In this document: positions 59,401-64,000 of the stretch, in pieces
Numbering within the stretch: position 1 is the stretch's first letter
Layout of the letters: each line of letters starts with the position of its first letter
NCBI RefSeq assembly: GCF_019578655.1
Contig: NC_063260.1
Coordinates: forward strand, 18,100,723 to 18,164,722
Reading direction: 5' to 3'
DNA from: Ricinus communis
Lineage: Eukaryota; Streptophyta; Magnoliopsida; Malpighiales; Euphorbiaceae
Length of the DNA stretch: 64,000 nucleotides
Position numbers and translations under genes: made by a program
The notes under the pieces: generated by a model
Database searches by the model: none
What the model saw: the letters and a program-made list of their open reading frames with translations, nothing else
Told to the model about the DNA's origin: nothing

Positions 59401-61646
59401 TTAACTTTAAATTTTAATTTAGTTATTGTTAATATCACAGATCAGCATCTTGTCTTGTAGCATACTTTTCACAAAATTCACTTGTGTGATATGTGTATTC
59501 TCGAATCACATGTCCAAAATTTCTCTGCATTGGAGTGTGCTCTGACAGATTGTGCTTAGGAGTTTCTTTTTGCCCAGGTAATGGTGCCAGGTGCTGTCCT
59601 TTGGTATAATTCATAAGGATGCCTCCAGACGGTAAATTACTGATTATAAGAAATTTATCTTGGTTTAAGGGCCTTTTTTGCTTCTTCTCTACCTATTCTT
59701 GGCATTTGGATCTTTGTGTATTAGTTGTTTCGATAGTTTTGTGGTTCTTGTTCATTCTGAGTTAAATTCTAAAGTTAACTATAAGTGTTCTTTTTTTCCT
59801 TCTTTTTTCGTTTTTTCTGTAGACATTGAGATGCATAAAATTTTTTTGATGGCCATTAACATATGGAACTGATTATTCTTTCCAACTTGCAGTAAAGCAG
59901 AAGTTTGTTAGATGCAGACAAGATTCTGGTGAAGGTGGTGCATGTTTTGTGGCATTTGAGAGCAAAGAGGTTGAGGGCTTAAAATTAACTGTGAAGGCAG
60001 TTTCCATCCAGGCACTGTCTTCCAAAAAGTTTATGATTTTGGATTCTAATGGAGATTTGCATATCTTGTGCCTGTCTAACCCTGCTGGTGGATCAAACAT
60101 CAGGTTTCACATGATGCATTTGCCTCACAGTATGAAAGTGCAAAAGCTGGCTGTTCTTCCTGATATTTCTTCAAGTATGCAGTTCTTATTTTTTTATTAC
60201 AATGATTTTGAATTTACTTGAATATTAAATAAAAAAAAATTGGTTTTGGGACCAAAGAGAAAATGAGATCTGACAAGAACGAACTGATCAAAAGGCTGGT
60301 ACGTATGTGTGTTGATGAGTGATGGGCACACAAACCCTTTAGTTTTCAGGTTTCATTCAGGAAGAAAGAACAGGAGTTTCTTGTCAGGTTTGATGACATA
60401 AATGAAATCTTCAAATAACTAAAAGGAAGCTTTAATGTTATGCATTTATCTTTCACTTTACTCAGTTATGTGATTAGATACAATGTCCTTTTTTAACTTC
60501 TTTTAATTGAAAAAGCTTGTGGACATTGGTTTTCTTCTTTTTATTAAGTTGTCCTTAACTGAGGCAACTTGCTGTGGTTCTGCAGGAATGCAAACTTTCT
60601 GGATATCAGATGGACTACATTCAGTGCACATGATGATGGCGTCTGAAGTGGATGTTGCTGTTAATCAAAATCATGGAGATGACAATCAGGAAAATCAAAT
60701 GGAAACCTCGGGTATTTATTAACCTCTTGTTACTTCTTTAATTTGATTTAATATTGAATTACAACTCGGCTTATTGCTTCATCAGTATTTGGACAAATTT
60801 CCACCCTGTATATGTATTCTATTTCCATTTGAGCAATTGTTTGTCAACGTTTGACTGATATGGAAAATTTGGTCCAATAAACACTTTGAAAACTTTTTAA
60901 CTGTTTCAATGTTTTAGCAGGTTACAACTTTTTTTGTTTGCATAAATTCTATATTCTGGCATGATCTCAGTTCATATATCTTTCCTTTTCTTCATTTTCA
61001 GGCTCTTATATATATATATATTTTTGTTTTATCTCCTAGTTATTCAAGCAATCTTTGCTGGTGAAAAGATACACGACCTTGTACCAGTGAGTGCAAATGC
61101 TATTCTAATTCTTGGACAAGGTAATATTTATCTCTCTTCATTCTAGCATGCTACTAGAATAAAAAAGTTAGGATTTTTTTTTTCCAAGGTTTATCTGCTT
61201 CTGAAAAGAGAGGACCTATTTCCTGCAAACTAGGAACAGGTTAAGGGGAAGAAAAATGTCCAGTGTTGTTTTGGGGCATATGATTGATAACCCTTACATA
61301 ATGTCCACAGCTTGTGTCATGCTCTTGGTCTTTGTTAGCAAAGAGTCCTTAGATTTAAATAATCCACTGAATGATTCTATAATTTGTTGTTGTACAGCTA
61401 TTGAAGTATTTTTGGGTTCTATTGGCGTATAATGCAGTATCTTTTTATGTCCAAGTGATTAAATTCATTGACAAGCATAGAAAGCATTTCCTGAATCTAA
61501 TTGGTTTTCACTTCTAAATTTTTTGAAACTGAAAGTAACCTTTTTTTTTTCCTGCATTGCTGAAGTCATTTTTTGCTGTGTCTAAAATTTTGCTGATAAA
61601 TTTTCTTTGTCAAGCAGCATACATATTTGCATATGCAATGCCCTGA
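56425..61646 (+). CDS. Conserved-looking plant protein, probable beta-propeller, function unknown (5 exons)
   Basis: Proposed exons: 56425-57253, 59893-60174, 60586-60711, 61040-61120 and 61618-61646, each ending after the first base of a codon, with GT-AG introns, giving 448 residues. The N-terminus is Ser-rich. From about residue 85, hydrophobic strand-turn units (TVLFLVAGPYK, FFVMYSVSSRKVWVFAL, ISVSFGFLILGEDNGVRVF, FMILDSNGDLHILCL, QTFWISDGLHSVHMM, ANAILILGQ) resemble blades of a WD40-like beta-propeller, though without clear WD dipeptides. I do not recognise the family, so I give no function. The start is the first ATG of a long open frame. The last exon is the least certain part. Confidence 0.75.
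57254..59892 (+). other. Intron 1 of the beta-propeller-like gene (2639 bp)
   Basis: The donor is CAG/GTAAGC and the acceptor is CCAACTTGCAG/TA. A C-rich patch at 58110-58170 gives overlapping open frames on both strands with no family resemblance. I found no additional exon that fits the reading frame convincingly. Confidence 0.75.
61121..61617 (+). other. Intron 4 with a tandem (NAGNAG) acceptor
   Basis: The donor is CAAG/GTAATA. The acceptor region TTTGTCAAGCAGCATAC offers two AG sites three bases apart, so use of the first would add one Ala codon without changing the frame. If the intron is retained, the protein instead ends after eight further codons (GNIYLSSF) at 61146. Confidence 0.55.
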
Positions 61647-63149
61647 AGTTACTTGCAGTATCTCATTTTCAGCGGTGAGGATATGATATTGTATATCTTC
61701 TCTCAAATATAAATCTTGCATCTGTAGTTTTGTACTAAAATAATCTAAGTTTTGTAGGAAGTCATTTTCCATCCTATCAGATTATTATCACAATTTTAAA
61801 GGATTACTGATCAATGCTCTCGTATGGTGAGTATCTCTTTTACCTATTTCCTAGAAAAAGTTGCATTTTATTAATGTCCCAGTGCTATCTACCATTTCAC
61901 CATTGTCACTTTGGTATTTAACTTAATCACATATCCAGTATTTCAGTTGGACATCTTTTCTCTATTTACCATGGTTTTGGTTGTCCTTGTGTTGCCGAAT
62001 TCTTGAGCTGCAGTAGTTTCATACTTATATTGATGCATGAGAGCTTGAGGGGACACAGCTCACTATTGAAGGTAAGCAATCATTACCTTTTTCTTTTTTT
62101 TTTTTGTTTTTGTTGGTCCCGTTTTGTTTCTGTAGGTGGTACCAGAATTTTAGTAATAAAGTAACTTAAAACACAAAAGGTGAAAATACATTAGCATTTG
62201 GAGAACATACTACATTAGGATTATATGTGGAGGCAGGCATTGCCATATGCAAAGGTAGATGTTAAACATTCAATGCAATTTCTAAACCAGTCATAGTTGG
62301 GGAATCCATTTGTGTTTTGGCTAGCTGAGTTGCACGCATGATTATTCAACCTCAAATGCCAGGTAGAAAGACACTGATCTTAACCAATGGCCAAGTTAAC
62401 TGAGATCACCATGTAAGACTGATTACAGACATGAAATGATGCATGGGTAAGACTGATTACAGACATGAAATGATGCATGGGTATGTGCAAGTAATCAGTG
62501 CTTTTAGTACCATTTTTCTTTCGGCTTAGGTGATTGAATGAAGAGAATTTTGGAAGTGAGTGGGTAGCTAAGGTGAGACTTTGTGCAGCAAGAGTGCTGC
62601 TCTCACATGTTGCATATGTGGAAATTGTACTCACGGCGCCTTATTTATGGGGATGCCGATAATCACACTTCAGAGGTGCTTTCAGTGGGTGTGGCTGTGG
62701 CCAGGTCTAATCCTTATTGGCTTATTGCAATCAGTCTTTCTTCTCCGTGTCCTGTTCGAAACTAATTTAATTATCTTTTAAATCAAATTGCTTATTTCTT
62801 CTGCTGCTATAACCATTTAGAAATAATGCATATTCACTGTCATTTTTTTTTATCTCTTAATTGGCTTCATTGAAATTTACTCAACCTCTTCAATTCTTTA
62901 TTTTTTCATTTATTATTATTTTTTCCTTGTGTTCTTTAAGAAGAAATCGGAAGCAATTGGATGCATGTCATGGAGTTCTGGAGCTTCAGTGCTGAGTCTA
63001 TTCGGCAACTCGAAGCCACCTCCGCTGCACGGCTAGCTTCCATGAATTTGAAGAAAAATTTGCTGCAGCCTAACGGCATAGCTGTTTTGCCCTCTTCGGA
63101 GTTTTTATTGTCTTTTCTTTATCAGAGGAGCAAAACAGTTGTGAAGTAA
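61647..63149 (+). other. Possible alternative 3' exons of the same gene
   Basis: A 209-bp stretch, 62941-63149, follows a pyrimidine-rich tract and an AG. In the phase left by exon 4 it reads 70 codons without a stop (EIGSNWMHVMEFWSFSAESI and onward), ending in TAA, whereas the other two frames stop early. A 30-bp candidate exon, 62042-62071 (ELEGTQLTIE, donor GTAAGC), also fits the same phase. Together they would give a 518-residue protein with a different C-terminus. They could equally be untranslated or belong to a separate gene. Confidence 0.35.
62390..62487. repeat. Short tandem duplication
   Basis: TAAGACTGATTACAGACATG with AAATGATGCATGGG occurs twice in immediate succession near 62414 and 62448, a period of about 34 bp. 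It lies between the candidate alternative exons. Confidence 0.8.
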
Positions 63150-64000
63150 AGGTCATGAAAATGGGGGACACTTCGGAGTTGATTTTGTGTTACAAGACTC
63201 ATGATTTGAGTTGTATGAATATCAACATGTAGACAGGCGGATCCCCTACATAAACATGTAAGCTCATTTCCTGCCTAAAGTCTGAAGGTCTAGTAACTTA
63301 TGCTTGATATCATATTTTCTCATTATATTCTTACTTACCATCCTAATCTAATGTGGGTTCAGCAGATTGGTTTTATATAGTTCTTTAAGTTAACAGAAGC
63401 AGCTCTTTCAGAATTTGGAAGTTATGAACGTTTCGAGCATTTTAATTTGTATATCTTTCCAACATCTTGCATCTAATTGGATCATTTTTTTGCTGTCACG
63501 CTATCGTTTTTAGAAGCATGCTATGTTATCTTTGTTTTTTTAATAGAATTATATCCAAACAGATACAAAATCTATTTGGACTAGGATATTATTTGGAATG
63601 CTTCTTATAGACTTGCCAAAATATTGAAAAATAACGGCTATGATAAAATATTATGGAAGTGATATTATTTGAGACAAATACTAGCTTATATGCTTCTATT
63701 GATATTACAATTTGCTGATAAAAGAAGCCAAAAAACTTCCTACAGCTGAAACATCCACAAACAAATAGCAAAATAGAGTCAACTCCTTCCAATGGTTACA
63801 GAGCAACGATTTTACCTTGAAACGCAAACAACCCACCAAAAAAAAAAAAAACACTCAAGAATAAAGTGCAATTTGATCACACGGGTTCAAATTAGTTGTT
63901 TTTTAATTATGGAATTTTAAGTCTAAATTTTTGTATATTCAGTTATAAACAATTAAAAAATAAAAAAATAAAAAAATAATGATATTATGATACTATTTGA
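63150..64000. other. Downstream region, no further gene seen
   Basis: Probably 3' untranslated and intergenic sequence. It includes a poly-A run at 63839-63851 and an A/T-rich end (AAAAAATAAAAAAATAATG near 63960). The minus-strand frame at 63792-63589 has no family resemblance. Confidence 0.4.

Noticed and set aside
1..64000. Search for CRISPR arrays, prokaryotic operons or phage-like modules
   Set aside because: The window is plant nuclear DNA. The tandem repeats present lack unique equal-length spacers and no prokaryotic gene cluster appears.

Overview
The window is nuclear DNA of a flowering plant. It is very AT-rich, its two intact genes have GT-AG introns, and it is packed with plant-type LTR retrotransposons (Ty1-copia, Ty3-gypsy) and hAT, pogo/Emigrant and MITE-like DNA transposons. 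The only gene I can name is allene oxide cyclase. Its sequence and the general composition suggest a eudicot, plausibly a Euphorbiaceae member such as castor bean; that placement is inference. I found no rRNA, tRNA, CRISPR array or bacterial-type operon.

Layout. 1-10977: a decayed SIRE-type copia element on the plus strand (gag-pol 509-4760, envelope-like region about 5300-6640, 3' LTR 9846-10977), interrupted by a minus-strand Athila-like gypsy fragment (about 6641-9642). 10978-18644: a nest. A 2.3-kb LTR-like unit (11637-18639, target duplication ATGAC) was split by a 3-kb solo LTR (12874-15895, ATAGT) and by a 1.7-kb hAT element (16742-18450, GTTTTGAC). 18645-23635: AT-rich DNA with a 213-bp tandem duplication and a long-inverted-repeat element. 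23636-28693: a fairly young copia element with both LTRs and target duplication AGATG, coding region broken by stops and frameshifts. 28699-31490: AT-rich DNA with a tandem array of about 79 bp. About 31495-33868: an Emigrant/Lemi1-like pogo element with a dead transposase (minus), itself split by a 639-bp hAT MITE. 33869-37795: AT-rich spacer. 37796-39724: allene oxide cyclase, three exons, intact. 39725-43724: spacer with a decayed hAT-like element. 43725-51403: an old copia element split by a second copy (47017-48600, TATAG) of the solo LTR seen at 12874. 51404-56424: LTR and MITE remnants. 56425-61646: a multi-exon gene for a conserved-looking, probably beta-propeller protein of unknown function, followed by possible alternative 3' exons up to 63149.

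What works. Only the two host genes look functional. Allene oxide cyclase carries out the stereospecific ring-closing step of jasmonate synthesis in the chloroplast, and all seven active-site residues known from Arabidopsis AOC2 are present. The second gene shows no functional link to it. Every retroelement and transposase reading frame here is broken, so none looks autonomous. I do not see a novel multi-gene system. The most informative content is the insertion history, which exact target-site duplications allow one to read.
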